Below, piece by piece: positions 26,281 to 34,927 of a stretch of DNA of 64,000 nt; position 1 is the first letter of the stretch; every line of letters begins with the position of its first letter. The notes under the pieces were generated by a model, which worked only from the letters and a program-made list of their open reading frames with translations, had not been told where the DNA came from and made no database searches. Made by a program: the position numbers and the translations under genes. Source of the DNA: Roseovarius indicus (lineage in GTDB: Bacteria; Pseudomonadota; Alphaproteobacteria; Rhodobacterales; Rhodobacteraceae); the NCBI RefSeq assembly GCF_008728195.1, contig NZ_CP031598.1:992001-1056000 (forward strand), in the 5' to 3' direction.

Positions 26281-27987
26281 TCAAAGCCCATGCGCGGAGC
26301 TTTCTGCGAACCGTGCAACGGGCGGGCCGACCTCGCGGGACACCTTCACGTCCAGGATGGCGGCGCGGCCGGAATCCTTTGACCTTTCGATGGCGGGCTG
26401 GAGGTCCGACAGGTCGGTTACCGTTTCGCCATGCGCGCCGAACCCCCTGGCAATTGCGCAGAAGTCGTTATCCTCGAAGTCGGTGATCTCGGGCAGGCAT
26501 GCGTTGCCAATGGATCCTTGCCGCTGTGCGTCATAGGAAAAACCGAACCCGGCATTGTTCATCACGATGGTCACCGTCGGGAGGTTCAGCCGGCAGGCCG
26601 TTTCGAGGTCGGCGAGGTGGTACCCGAGGCCGCCGTCGCCGGTTATGCAAACCACGTGACGGTCATTGCAAGTTGCCAGCTTGGCCCCCATCGCGCCGGG
26701 AAAAGCCCAGCCAAGCGACCCTGCGGCGCGCAGGTGCTGGCGGCCGGGCGTGTGCTGGTCCATCAATGTCGCCGCCCATGCCGCCATGTACCCGGTATCG
26801 GAGACGATGACGTCATCTTTAAGCGTCGCATCGAGGACCTGCATGACAGACACCGGGTTCAGGCGGCCGCCAAGCGTCGGGGTGTCGGCGAATGCCTTGT
26901 ACTTCCGGCGCCAGTTTTCCATGGCGCCTCTGACGGCTTCCAGCCATGATGTTCGATCCTTCTGGGGCTCGTCCTCAATCGCGCTTTGAAGGGCCTCCAG
27001 ACCGGCGTTTGCGTCGGCCAGCAAGGGAACCGTATTGGGGTAGGTTCGGCCGAAATTCGTCGGTTCGATATCGATATGAACGATACGGCAATCGCGTGCG
27101 GGGCAGGCGAAGCTGTCTGTTCCCATGGACCCCATGCGTGTTCCGATTGCCAAAACACAATCGCTTTCGGCGATGATTGAATTGGCGGCGCTACGCCCGT
27201 ACCGCCCGGACACGCCGAGGGAAAGGGAGTCGGTTTCCGGAAATGCCCCCTTACCGGACATGGTGGTGGCAACGGGGATGTCGAAGCGCCGCGCGAAATC
27301 TGTCAAACGATCCCAGGCATGTGCGGCGAGAATTCCGCCGCCCGCGAGAATGACCGGGCGCTCAGCGGACGCCAGATGTTGCGCCGCTCGGCAGGCATCA
27401 TCCGGATTGGCGGGGCAAGCGCGGGACTGAAGGGAGCTGAGTGCGAATTCCTGCAGCCAGCTGCCTTTCACGTCGCGCGTATACCAGTCCATCGGAATGC
27501 CAAGGTAGCTGGGGCCGGCATTTCCCGAAAGAGCGGCGCGGATGGCCATGGGCAGGACGTCGAAGATCCGGTCCGGAGATGGCAGCATTTCGCACCATTT
27601 GGTCACCGGCCGAATCGAGGGGATCTGGTCGAGCTCCTGGTAGTCGTGGCTTAGCGCCGTCGAGGAATTGGCCGCGCTGTTGATGGCGATGACCGGGCTG
27701 TTGGCCCAAAAGGCATCGACCATGCCAAATGGCAAGGCTGAGGTGCCACAACCCGCCTGAGCCGTGCCGAACGTCGGCTTGCCCGTCATTCGGGCATAGG
27801 CGTCTGCCATCGCGAAGGCGGATCGTTCGGACCGGGCAAGGATTGGCTTGATGCCATGCCGCCGGTTTGCTTCGATCAGTGGCTCCTGCGGGCCGCCGGT
27901 CAGAGTGAAGATGTACTTGGCGCCGCTTATGGCCATGATGTCGGCGATCGCTTGTGAAAGATTCATCGAGGGGACATCGGTGGTCAT
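26281..27987 (-). CDS. thiamine-diphosphate-dependent enzyme (acetolactate synthase-like)
   Basis: A 568-aa three-domain ThDP enzyme. The catalytic Glu is in Ala-Arg-Ser-Glu-Arg-Ser-Ala near residue 55, the central domain follows, and the ThDP motif runs from Gly-Asp-Gly-Gly-Leu-Gly to Met-Asn-Asn near 455-480. No small regulatory subunit is near, so it is not the biosynthetic acetolactate synthase. A 2-keto acid decarboxylase or carboligase of the pathway is more likely. ATG 27987 overlaps the ALDH stop (ATGA). A Met four codons earlier is possible. The next gene is an FAD oxidase 36 bp downstream. Confidence 0.83.
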   Translation of the reverse strand: MTTDVPSMNLSQAIADIMAISGAKYIFTLTGGPQEPLIEANRRHGIKPILARSERSAFAMADAYARMTGKPTFGTAQAGCGTSALPFGMVDAFWANSPVIAINSAANSSTALSHDYQELDQIPSIRPVTKWCEMLPSPDRIFDVLPMAIRAALSGNAGPSYLGIPMDWYTRDVKGSWLQEFALSSLQSRACPANPDDACRAAQHLASAERPVILAGGGILAAHAWDRLTDFARRFDIPVATTMSGKGAFPETDSLSLGVSGRYGRSAANSIIAESDCVLAIGTRMGSMGTDSFACPARDCRIVHIDIEPTNFGRTYPNTVPLLADANAGLEALQSAIEDEPQKDRTSWLEAVRGAMENWRRKYKAFADTPTLGGRLNPVSVMQVLDATLKDDVIVSDTGYMAAWAATLMDQHTPGRQHLRAAGSLGWAFPGAMGAKLATCNDRHVVCITGDGGLGYHLADLETACRLNLPTVTIVMNNAGFGFSYDAQRQGSIGNACLPEITDFEDNDFCAIARGFGAHGETVTDLSDLQPAIERSKDSGRAAILDVKVSREVGPPVARFAESSAHGL

Positions 27988-29474
27988 TTTGCGATCCAAG
28001 TGGTTTTGAGGTCGGTGTATTTCGAAAGGGCGTGCAGGGATTTGTCGCGCCCGAAGCCGGACTGCTTGAACCCGCCGAAGGGTACCGTGACGTTTGCATC
28101 GTCGAAATTGTTGATCCAGACGGTACCGGCATGCAGCCGCTTAGAGGCCGTCAACGCCTCGTCCAGATCGTCAGTCCAGATGCCGGCACCGAGGCCGTAG
28201 ATGCTGTCGTTGGCGATCGCGATAGCTTCGTCCAACGTGTCGAAGGAGATGGTTGCGAGGACGGGGCCGAAGATTTCGTCCCGGGCTATCGTCATGTCAT
28301 TCGAGACGTTGTCGAAAATTGTCGGTTCGACGAAATAGCCGCCGCTATCCTTGCGGACCTGTTTGCCACCCATTACGAGGTCTGCACCCTCGCTGCGACC
28401 GGCTTCGATGTAAGACAACACGCGTTCCATTTGCGGGCGGCTGACAATCGCGCCAAGCTTGGTTGTGGTCAGGAACGGGTCATCGGGTATCAGGTCTGAA
28501 GAGGCCTCGCGGACGAGGGCGAGGAATTCCTGCTTGATCTGACGGTCTACCAGCAGACGTGACCCGGCATTGCACACCTGACCCTGATTGAAGAAGATGC
28601 CGGTTGCCACGGCCGCGGCCGCCTTTTTCAGGTCTTTGCAATTCCTGGTGACGATGTGAGGCGACTTCCCCCCGCATTCGGGCCAGATGCGCTTCATGTT
28701 GCTCTGACCCGAGTAGGTGAGGAAGAGCTTGCCAACCTCGGCCGATCCGGTGAAGCCGATGGCGTCGACGCCGGGATGAAGGCCGAGCGCCTTCCCGACG
28801 GTTTCCCCGTACCCCGGCACGATGTTCAGCACGCCTTCCGGGATGCCCGCTTCCAGCGCCAGCTGACCGAGCCGAAGCGCCGACAAGGGGGACTGTTCCG
28901 CCGGCTTCAGGATGACGCTGTTTCCGGTCGCCAGTGCTGGGCCGATTTTCCAGACGGTCATCAGCAAGGGCAGATTCCATGGGACGACGGCGCCGATGAC
29001 ACCGAGCGGTTCATGCTCGACAAAGCCGAGGGAGTTGTCATCGGAGGGCGCGACTTCGCCGTAAACCTTGTCGGCTGCTTCGGCAAACCAGGCCAGTGTG
29101 TTGCAGGACGCGGGGATATCTACGTTGCGCGCATCGTTTATGGGTTTGCCGACGCAGAGTGTTTCCAGCAATGCCAGTTCTTCAGCATGATCGCGCATGA
29201 GGCCGGCGAGGCGCATCAGGGTGGTTTTGCGTTCCGTCGCCGAGATCCGGGACCATGCACCCGCCTCGAACGCCCGGCGCGCAGACTTTTCAGCCAGATC
29301 GACATCTTCCGGCCCGCAGTGGGTTATGTCGACATGGGTCTTCCCCGTCGAAGGGTCGATCACGTTGAACGACTCGCCCGAGAGTGATTGGCACAGATCT
29401 CCTCCGACTATTGCCTTGTCCTGTATCGTCAGGTCGTCGAGCAGGTGCCGGTGGTTTGTCATTGATTTCGTCAT
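27984..29474 (-). CDS. NAD(P)-dependent aldehyde dehydrogenase (PuuC-like)
   Basis: A 496-aa aldehyde dehydrogenase. It has Pro-Trp-Asn-Leu-Pro near residue 166, the Gly-Ser-Ala-Glu-Val-Gly loop (Phe-Thr-Gly-Ser-Ala-Glu), the general base Glu in Pro-Glu-Cys-Gly-Gly-Lys-Ser-Pro and the nucleophile Cys in Gly-Gln-Val-Cys-Asn-Ala-Gly-Ser-Arg. The Glu-Cys-Gly-Gly version and the neighbourhood resemble gamma-glutamyl-gamma-aminobutyraldehyde dehydrogenase (PuuC). It is the first gene of a minus-strand operon ending with the racemase homologue. It is divergent from the peptide ABC importer, and a 16-bp palindrome lies 30 bp before its start. Confidence 0.88.
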   Translation of the reverse strand: MTKSMTNHRHLLDDLTIQDKAIVGGDLCQSLSGESFNVIDPSTGKTHVDITHCGPEDVDLAEKSARRAFEAGAWSRISATERKTTLMRLAGLMRDHAEELALLETLCVGKPINDARNVDIPASCNTLAWFAEAADKVYGEVAPSDDNSLGFVEHEPLGVIGAVVPWNLPLLMTVWKIGPALATGNSVILKPAEQSPLSALRLGQLALEAGIPEGVLNIVPGYGETVGKALGLHPGVDAIGFTGSAEVGKLFLTYSGQSNMKRIWPECGGKSPHIVTRNCKDLKKAAAAVATGIFFNQGQVCNAGSRLLVDRQIKQEFLALVREASSDLIPDDPFLTTTKLGAIVSRPQMERVLSYIEAGRSEGADLVMGGKQVRKDSGGYFVEPTIFDNVSNDMTIARDEIFGPVLATISFDTLDEAIAIANDSIYGLGAGIWTDDLDEALTASKRLHAGTVWINNFDDANVTVPFGGFKQSGFGRDKSLHALSKYTDLKTTWIAK

Positions 29475-29504
29475 TTTCCCTTGCCTTTGATTCCAAAAAA
29501 CGCA

Positions 29505-29520
29505 ACTAATCTCGATTAGT
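29505..29520. promoter_or_regulatory. 16-bp palindrome before the aldehyde dehydrogenase operon
   Basis: ACTAATC and GATTAGT are exact reverse complements around TC. It lies 31 bp upstream of the ALDH start codon, in the region shared with the divergent importer. It differs from the TTGATCA sites nearby, so another regulator, perhaps the IclR protein, may bind it. Confidence 0.5.
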
Positions 29521-29590
29521 GATACTTGCTCGCGGTGATGTCAATCGGTGCTTGCGGGTTAAGTGCAAGGTAAATGAACGTTGACAATAT

Positions 29591-29625
29591 GTGATCAAGG
29601 ACAAATGATGTTTGATCAAGAATCA
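29591..29625. promoter_or_regulatory. tandem TGATCAAG sites before the peptide importer
   Basis: GTGATCAAGGACA (from 29591) and TTGATCAAGAATCA (29612-29625) share TGATCAAG and repeat with a 21-bp period, two turns of the helix. The second is identical to the 14-mer at 10363-10376 before the GntR gene. This links the importer to the same regulon. Confidence 0.55.
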
Positions 29626-29647
29626 CAAAACAGGGAGAGCTTCGGAT

Positions 29648-31246
29648 ATGAACGGTAAAATCAGAACATCGTCGATGATCGGCGGAGCACGGAATTTTGG
29701 TCGGCGTGACCTTCTGAAATGTGCTGGTGGATTTGGCGCTTTCGCCGCCGTGCAAGGCATTCTGCCGGGGTCGGCCAGGGCTGCGTCACCAAAGTCGGGC
29801 GGGCATCTGCGCGTCGGAACCGGGTTTGGGTCAACCACTGACTCGCTGGATCCGGCGACGACGGAACATGGCATGACCATCAACATCAATTACACCTATG
29901 CCAACAACCTCATGGAAGTTGGCAACGATGGCTCGCTGGTGAATGAACTGGCCGAGCAACATGAAACAGAGGACGGCAAGACCTGGTATTTCCGTCTTCG
30001 CAAAGGTGTCGAGTTTCATAACGGGAAAACGTTGACGCCGGACGATGTCGTCGCCAGCTTCGAGCATCACATCCGCGAAGGGTCACGTTCCGCCGCCAAG
30101 GGGCTTTTGTCCTCGGTCGAAAGCGTGCGCCGTGATGGAAAAGACGGTGTCGTATTCGAACTTTCGGAACCGAACGCCGACTTCGCCTTTCTGACCAGCG
30201 ATTTCCACCTGATCATTCTGCCGTCTGAAGATGGAATGATCGACGCCACCGGCGGTGTCGGGACAGGGGCTTACAAGCTTGATCGCTTCGATCCGGGTGT
30301 TCGTGCGGAGTTTTCACGAAATCCGAACTACTGGAAGGAAGGACGCGGGCATTTCGATTCCGTAACCATCGTTTCGCTTGTTGACGTGACTGCACGGCAA
30401 AATGCGGTTCTGAATGGCGATGCCGATGTCATTGATCGCGTCGACCCCAAGACGGTCAGCATCATGAGCCGGGCTCCCAACCTCAGTATTCTCGAAGTTA
30501 CCGGCACTCAGCATTACACGTTCCCGATGCGTCTCGACTCGTCGCCATTCAATAATCTCGATATGCGGCTGGCCATGAAATACGCGATCAATCGGCAGGA
30601 AATGCTGGACAAGATACTGCTTGGTCATGGTGTCTTGGGTAACGATCACCCCATTGCCGTAGCCAATACCTATCATGCCGACGGTCTGGAGCAGCGCAGT
30701 TATGACCCCGATCTTGCGCGGCACCATTTCGAAAAATCGGGCCACGTCGGGCCGGTGCAGTTGCACGTATCGGATGCCGCCTTTGCCGGCGCAGTCGATG
30801 CCGCGCAGCTCTTGTCCGCCTCGGCGTCTGCAGCCGGGATCGAGATCGAAGTCGTTCGCGAGCCGACAGATGGCTATTGGTCCAACGTATGGAACAAGAA
30901 ACCCTGGTGCGCCTGCTATTGGGGCGGACGGCCTACCGAGGACTGGATGTTCTCAACAGCTTATACGGCCGATACCGAGTGGAACGATACCGCGTGGCGG
31001 GATACGCCTGCGGCTGACAAATTTAACTCGATTGTCAAGCAGGCGAGGGCAGAGCTCGACACCGGCAAGCGGCAACAGCTTTACACGGAGGCTCAGACAC
31101 TCGTGCGGGATGACGGCGGGACGATCGTGCCGATGTTTGCCAATTACATCATGGCCGCGAGCAACAAGCTGGAGCATGACGAGCAAGTGGCAGCGAACTG
31201 GGATCTCGACGGCAACAAGATCGCCGAACGCTGGTGGTTCGCATAG
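29648..31246 (+). CDS. peptide/opine-type ABC transporter substrate-binding protein
   Basis: A 532-aa periplasmic binding protein of the SBP_bac_5 (DppA/OppA) family. The N-terminus holds a twin-arginine-like signal (Gly-Arg-Arg-Asp-Leu-Leu-Lys at about 19-25) with a hydrophobic stretch ending Ala-Arg-Ala, so it may be exported folded. Asp-Pro-Ala-Thr-Thr-Glu and the Leu-Arg-Lys-Gly-Val-Glu-Phe-His-Asn-Gly motif are typical. ATG 29648 follows GGGAGAG. An in-frame start at 29612 falls inside the operator. The permeases and a fused ATPase follow. Substrate could be a peptide or an amide compound. Confidence 0.9.
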   Translation: MNGKIRTSSMIGGARNFGRRDLLKCAGGFGAFAAVQGILPGSARAASPKSGGHLRVGTGFGSTTDSLDPATTEHGMTININYTYANNLMEVGNDGSLVNELAEQHETEDGKTWYFRLRKGVEFHNGKTLTPDDVVASFEHHIREGSRSAAKGLLSSVESVRRDGKDGVVFELSEPNADFAFLTSDFHLIILPSEDGMIDATGGVGTGAYKLDRFDPGVRAEFSRNPNYWKEGRGHFDSVTIVSLVDVTARQNAVLNGDADVIDRVDPKTVSIMSRAPNLSILEVTGTQHYTFPMRLDSSPFNNLDMRLAMKYAINRQEMLDKILLGHGVLGNDHPIAVANTYHADGLEQRSYDPDLARHHFEKSGHVGPVQLHVSDAAFAGAVDAAQLLSASASAAGIEIEVVREPTDGYWSNVWNKKPWCACYWGGRPTEDWMFSTAYTADTEWNDTAWRDTPAADKFNSIVKQARAELDTGKRQQLYTEAQTLVRDDGGTIVPMFANYIMAASNKLEHDEQVAANWDLDGNKIAERWWFA

Positions 31247-31250
31247 GGCT

Positions 31251-31282
31251 AGCGCCGACCCGGCGCTGTGAACCGGCGCCGG
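31251..31282. terminator. intercistronic hairpins after the peptide-binding protein
   Basis: AGCGCCG (31251-31257) and CGGCGCT (31261-31267) form a perfect 7-bp stem with a 3-nt loop. A second self-complementary CCGGCGCCGG follows at 31273-31282. There is no T tract. They probably protect the binding-protein mRNA or lower read-through into the permeases. Confidence 0.55.
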
Positions 31283-31322
31283 GCACTAAATCGCCGTTGA
31301 AACCACAAACTGAAGCTGAGTC

Positions 31323-32303
31323 ATGATCGCGCTTTCCAAAATTGTCGCCGGGCGGCTGTTGCTTGGCATCGTAACCTTGCTCATCACGTCCATGGTGATC
31401 TTCGGCGCAATGGAATTATTGCCCGGTGACTTTGCCCAAGCCGTGCTTGGCCAATCTGCCACCGAAGAGACCGTGCGTGCATTTCGAACTGAACTTCAAC
31501 TCGACCAGTCGGTCTTCGTGCGTTATTTCGACTGGCTTGCCAATGCGCTTCAAGGCGATTTTGGCCAGTCCTTTTCCGGCCGGGCCTCGTCGGGCTACGA
31601 CCGGTCACGAGCCGTCGTCGACCTGGTGGCACCGAGAATGAGCAACACGATACTGCTTGCGGGTCTCACTGCCGTGATAAGCGTGCCGCTTGCGCTTGGT
31701 CTGGGTGTCGCGGCGGTTCTTTATCGCGGGTCATGGTTTGACCGAGCCCTGAACTGGGCGGTCCTGGGGGCGATATCGTTCCCGGAATTCCTTATCGCGT
31801 ATGCGCTGATACTCCTCTTTGCGTCGCTCTTTCCGGTTTTTCCGGCACTTGCGAACGTGTCGCCGGACATGGCCTGGGACGAACGCCTGAGCCGCATGGC
31901 CCTGCCGGCGATATCTCTGACGATCGTGATCATGGCGCATATGATGCGCATGACACGGGCGGCACTGAATGACCTGATGTCCCGGCCCTATGTCGAAACT
32001 GCAAAGCTCAAGGGGCTCTCTCGCTGGCGCATCGTGCTGATGCATGTCCTTCCCAACGCGTGGGCTCCGATCGCTACGGTCATCGCGTTCAACCTGGCTT
32101 ACCTCATTGTCGGGGTGGTCGTGGTGGAAGTGGTGTTTGCATACCCGGGTATTGGCCAGTTGATGGTCGATGCAGTGACGTCGCGCGATATTCCCGTTGT
32201 TCAGACCTGTGCCCTGGTCTTTGCGGGAACGTATATCGTCCTGAACCTTCTGGCGGATGTCATTGCGATCATGACCAATCCGCGACTGTTGCACCCGAAA
32301 TGA
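31323..32303 (+). CDS. peptide-type ABC transporter permease (DppB-like)
   Basis: A 326-aa membrane protein with six predicted helices. An N-terminal first helix is followed by a periplasmic loop with Leu-Pro-Gly-Asp and a DppB-like Gln-Leu-Asp-Gln-Ser-Val. The cytoplasmic ABC-binding loop reads Glu-Thr-Ala-Lys-Leu-Lys-Gly-Leu-Ser (about 222-230). It forms the channel with the second permease, whose ATG overlaps its stop. Part of the importer served by the protein at 29648. Confidence 0.9.
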   Translation: MIALSKIVAGRLLLGIVTLLITSMVIFGAMELLPGDFAQAVLGQSATEETVRAFRTELQLDQSVFVRYFDWLANALQGDFGQSFSGRASSGYDRSRAVVDLVAPRMSNTILLAGLTAVISVPLALGLGVAAVLYRGSWFDRALNWAVLGAISFPEFLIAYALILLFASLFPVFPALANVSPDMAWDERLSRMALPAISLTIVIMAHMMRMTRAALNDLMSRPYVETAKLKGLSRWRIVLMHVLPNAWAPIATVIAFNLAYLIVGVVVVEVVFAYPGIGQLMVDAVTSRDIPVVQTCALVFAGTYIVLNLLADVIAIMTNPRLLHPK

Positions 32304-33154
32304 GCGCTGTCGTGAAAACCATTGCACTTGCATTCAATCATGGTCGCCTGACCGTCATCTGTACTCTGTTGGGGGTGCTGGTGCTTACATCCGTGTTTGC
32401 GCCATGGATCGCCCCCTATGGCGAGGCACAGGTCTTTTCCGAACCTTTCGCCCCGTGGAGCCCAGAGCACTGGCTCGGGACCGATCAGATTGGGAGGGAC
32501 ATACTCACCCGACTTCTATATGGAACACGAAATTCGATCCTGATCGCGCTGCTCGCGACGTTGCTGGCATTCGTGATCGGGGGGATTTTTGGGCTGATAG
32601 CAGCGATCCTTGGCGGTTTTCTGGATCAGCTTCTGGCACGCCTTACAGATGTGCTAATGGCCATCCCCAGCCTGATCTTCGCGCTTATGCTGTTGTCTAT
32701 TTTCGGGTCCACAATCTGGAATCTGATCGTGGTCATCGCAGTATTGGAATCCACCCGGGTGTTTCGATTGACCCGCTCGGTTTCCTACGGCGTTGTCGTT
32801 CAGGACTATGTGGAAGTCGCCCGGTTGCGCGGCGAGCGCCTGCCGTGGATCATGCTGCGCGAAGTGGCGCCGAACATCACGGCCCCCATGCTTTCGGAAT
32901 TCGGCCTTCGCTTTTGTTTCGTTTTTCTGACGATCGCTGCTCTGTCGTTCCTTGGGGTGGGCGTTCAGCCGCCCACCGCCGATCTTGGGTCAATGGTTCG
33001 CGAGAATGCCAACCTTATCCAATTTGCACAGTTCGACTTGCGCGCCGGTATCACACCCCTTGTGCCTGCCATCGTCATCGCGCTGATTACTGTTTCGGTA
33101 AACGCGCTTGTCGACTGGTTCCTGTTGTCTAGTGGAGATTCCCCAAATGGATAA
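32300..33154 (+). CDS. peptide-type ABC transporter permease (DppC-like)
   Basis: A 284-aa second permease. The family features Trp-Leu-Gly-Thr-Asp-Gln-Ile-Gly-Arg-Asp (about 56-65) and the ABC-contact loop Val-Glu-Val-Ala-Arg-Leu-Arg-Gly-Glu are present. ATG 32300 overlaps the preceding stop. A longer open frame upstream is only out-of-phase sequence of dppB. The end overlaps the ATPase gene by 8 bp. Confidence 0.9.
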   Translation: MSAVVKTIALAFNHGRLTVICTLLGVLVLTSVFAPWIAPYGEAQVFSEPFAPWSPEHWLGTDQIGRDILTRLLYGTRNSILIALLATLLAFVIGGIFGLIAAILGGFLDQLLARLTDVLMAIPSLIFALMLLSIFGSTIWNLIVVIAVLESTRVFRLTRSVSYGVVVQDYVEVARLRGERLPWIMLREVAPNITAPMLSEFGLRFCFVFLTIAALSFLGVGVQPPTADLGSMVRENANLIQFAQFDLRAGITPLVPAIVIALITVSVNALVDWFLLSSGDSPNG

Positions 33155-34763
33155 TCATGCTGCCGACCAGAACGACGTAGCGCCGCTCGTGGATATGCAA
33201 GGTGTAGTCATCGAGGGCTTCAGCAATGATCGATGGACCACTATCGTCGACAGGGTGGATCTCAAAGTCTATCCTGGTGAAGTTCTCGGACTCATCGGTG
33301 AATCCGGGGCAGGAAAATCGAGTCTGGGCCTGGCTGCCATGGGGTATGCGCGGGCTGGCTGTCGGATATCGGGCGGGTCCATCCTGTTTGACGGGCATGA
33401 CCTGAGGACTGCAAGCAGTGCGATGTTGAATCGCCTTCGCGGCAATCGCATGACCTATGTTGCACAGTCGGCGGCCGCGGCTTTCAATCCTGCGCATCGC
33501 TTGATCCGTCAAACGATTGAAACCTCTTTGGTAAAGCGTGGCTGGAACGGTGCCGAGGCGCGTCGCCATGCGATCAAGCTTTTCAGCACGCTGCGCCTGC
33601 CCGGAGCTGAAACCATCGGCTCGAGGTTTCCCCATCAGGTCTCAGGCGGTCAACTTCAAAGGGTGATGACGGCGATGGCGATGGTGCCCGAGCCGGGTCT
33701 CATTGTTTTCGACGAACCGACAACGGCACTTGATGTTACCACGCAAGTCGACGTGCTTCTTTCGATCAAGGACGCGATGCGCACGCTGGGTAGCAGCGCC
33801 ATATACATCAGTCATGATCTTGCCGTGGTTTCCCAGATGGCAGACCGGATCAAGGTCTTGCGCCATGGCAAGGAGGTTGAAGAGGCTGAAACGCGAGAGA
33901 TGATCAACGCGCCTAAAGAAGAGTACACCAGATCTCTCTGGGCCGTCAGGAACATTGAACGAAATGCGAAGATCTGCGCGGAGCCGAGGCTGACCATAGA
34001 GAACCTCACGGCCTATTACGGGAAGTTCAAGGCGCTCGATAATGTCAGTCTTACGGTTCCAGTGGGGAGAACCGTCTCGATACTGGGAGAATCCGGTTCT
34101 GGCAAATCTACCTTGGCACGATGTATTTCGGGAGTGGTCAAAGATGTGGAGGGACAGGTTAAGCTGGCCGGAAAGCAACTCCCACTGCACTTGAAAAACA
34201 GGAACAAGGATCAGCTTCGCCGCGTGCAGATGATTTTTCAGATGGCGGACACGGCCCTCAATCCGCAGCAGACGGTCGGTCAGATCATACTGCGTCCCCT
34301 GCGTTGGTTCACAGGTCTGTCGCGAGAAAAGGCGCGTCACAGGGTGGAAGAACTGCTCTCGATGGTCGAACTGGACCCGTCGCTTGCCTCGCGCTATCCG
34401 GAGGAATTGTCAGGAGGACAAAAGCAAAGAGTCTGCATTGCACGTGCTTTGGCGCCCGAGCCAGAAGTCGTAATATGCGATGAAGTTACTTCGGCTCTGG
34501 ACCAGCTTGTTCAGGAGGATATCATCCGTCTGCTGAACCGTGTACAGGAAGAAATGGGAACCAGTTACATCTTCATCACCCATGACGTTTTGGCGGCCAA
34601 GGCAATATCCGATGAGGTCATCGTGATGAGTAAGGGTAAGATCGTCGATCAAGGTCCACGAGACTTCGTATTCAGCCCGCCATTCGAGCCCTACACGGAA
34701 AAGCTTGTCAAATCCGTCCCGGAAATAGCCACAGGTTGGCTGGAACAGTTTTGCAATTCCTGA
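33147..34763 (+). CDS. peptide-type ABC transporter ATPase, fused DppD-DppF
   Basis: A 538-aa protein with two complete ATPase halves joined, which replace separate DppD and DppF. Half 1 has Gly-Glu-Ser-Gly-Ala-Gly-Lys-Ser, Val-Ser-Gly-Gly-Gln and Phe-Asp-Glu-Pro. Half 2 (from about 290) has Gly-Glu-Ser-Gly-Ser-Gly-Lys-Ser, Leu-Ser-Gly-Gly-Gln-Lys-Gln and Ile-Cys-Asp-Glu-Val. In the second half the Q-loop is Phe-Gln-Met-Ala-Asp-Thr-Ala-Leu-Asn-Pro, and Walker B ends Glu-Val instead of Glu-Pro. Start ATG 33147 follows GGAGA and overlaps the permease gene. Last gene of the importer operon. Confidence 0.9.
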   Translation: MDNHAADQNDVAPLVDMQGVVIEGFSNDRWTTIVDRVDLKVYPGEVLGLIGESGAGKSSLGLAAMGYARAGCRISGGSILFDGHDLRTASSAMLNRLRGNRMTYVAQSAAAAFNPAHRLIRQTIETSLVKRGWNGAEARRHAIKLFSTLRLPGAETIGSRFPHQVSGGQLQRVMTAMAMVPEPGLIVFDEPTTALDVTTQVDVLLSIKDAMRTLGSSAIYISHDLAVVSQMADRIKVLRHGKEVEEAETREMINAPKEEYTRSLWAVRNIERNAKICAEPRLTIENLTAYYGKFKALDNVSLTVPVGRTVSILGESGSGKSTLARCISGVVKDVEGQVKLAGKQLPLHLKNRNKDQLRRVQMIFQMADTALNPQQTVGQIILRPLRWFTGLSREKARHRVEELLSMVELDPSLASRYPEELSGGQKQRVCIARALAPEPEVVICDEVTSALDQLVQEDIIRLLNRVQEEMGTSYIFITHDVLAAKAISDEVIVMSKGKIVDQGPRDFVFSPPFEPYTEKLVKSVPEIATGWLEQFCNS

Positions 34764-34927
34764 CGTGACGCAGAACTCCCTACTATCCGATGTCTGGCAT
34801 TGAAATAGCTTGTTGCCTGAATGTGAAAGGTCCTATCCACGAGTCGCGTAAATTGTAACCTGAATCTTCTACGGGGCGTTTACACATTAACTCGACCGTG
34901 AGTGTGATGTCCCGTATTTGTCCTTGA

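Noticed and set aside
26281..27987. Biosynthetic acetolactate synthase ilvB
   Set aside because: No ilvN small subunit, and it is embedded in a degradative operon.
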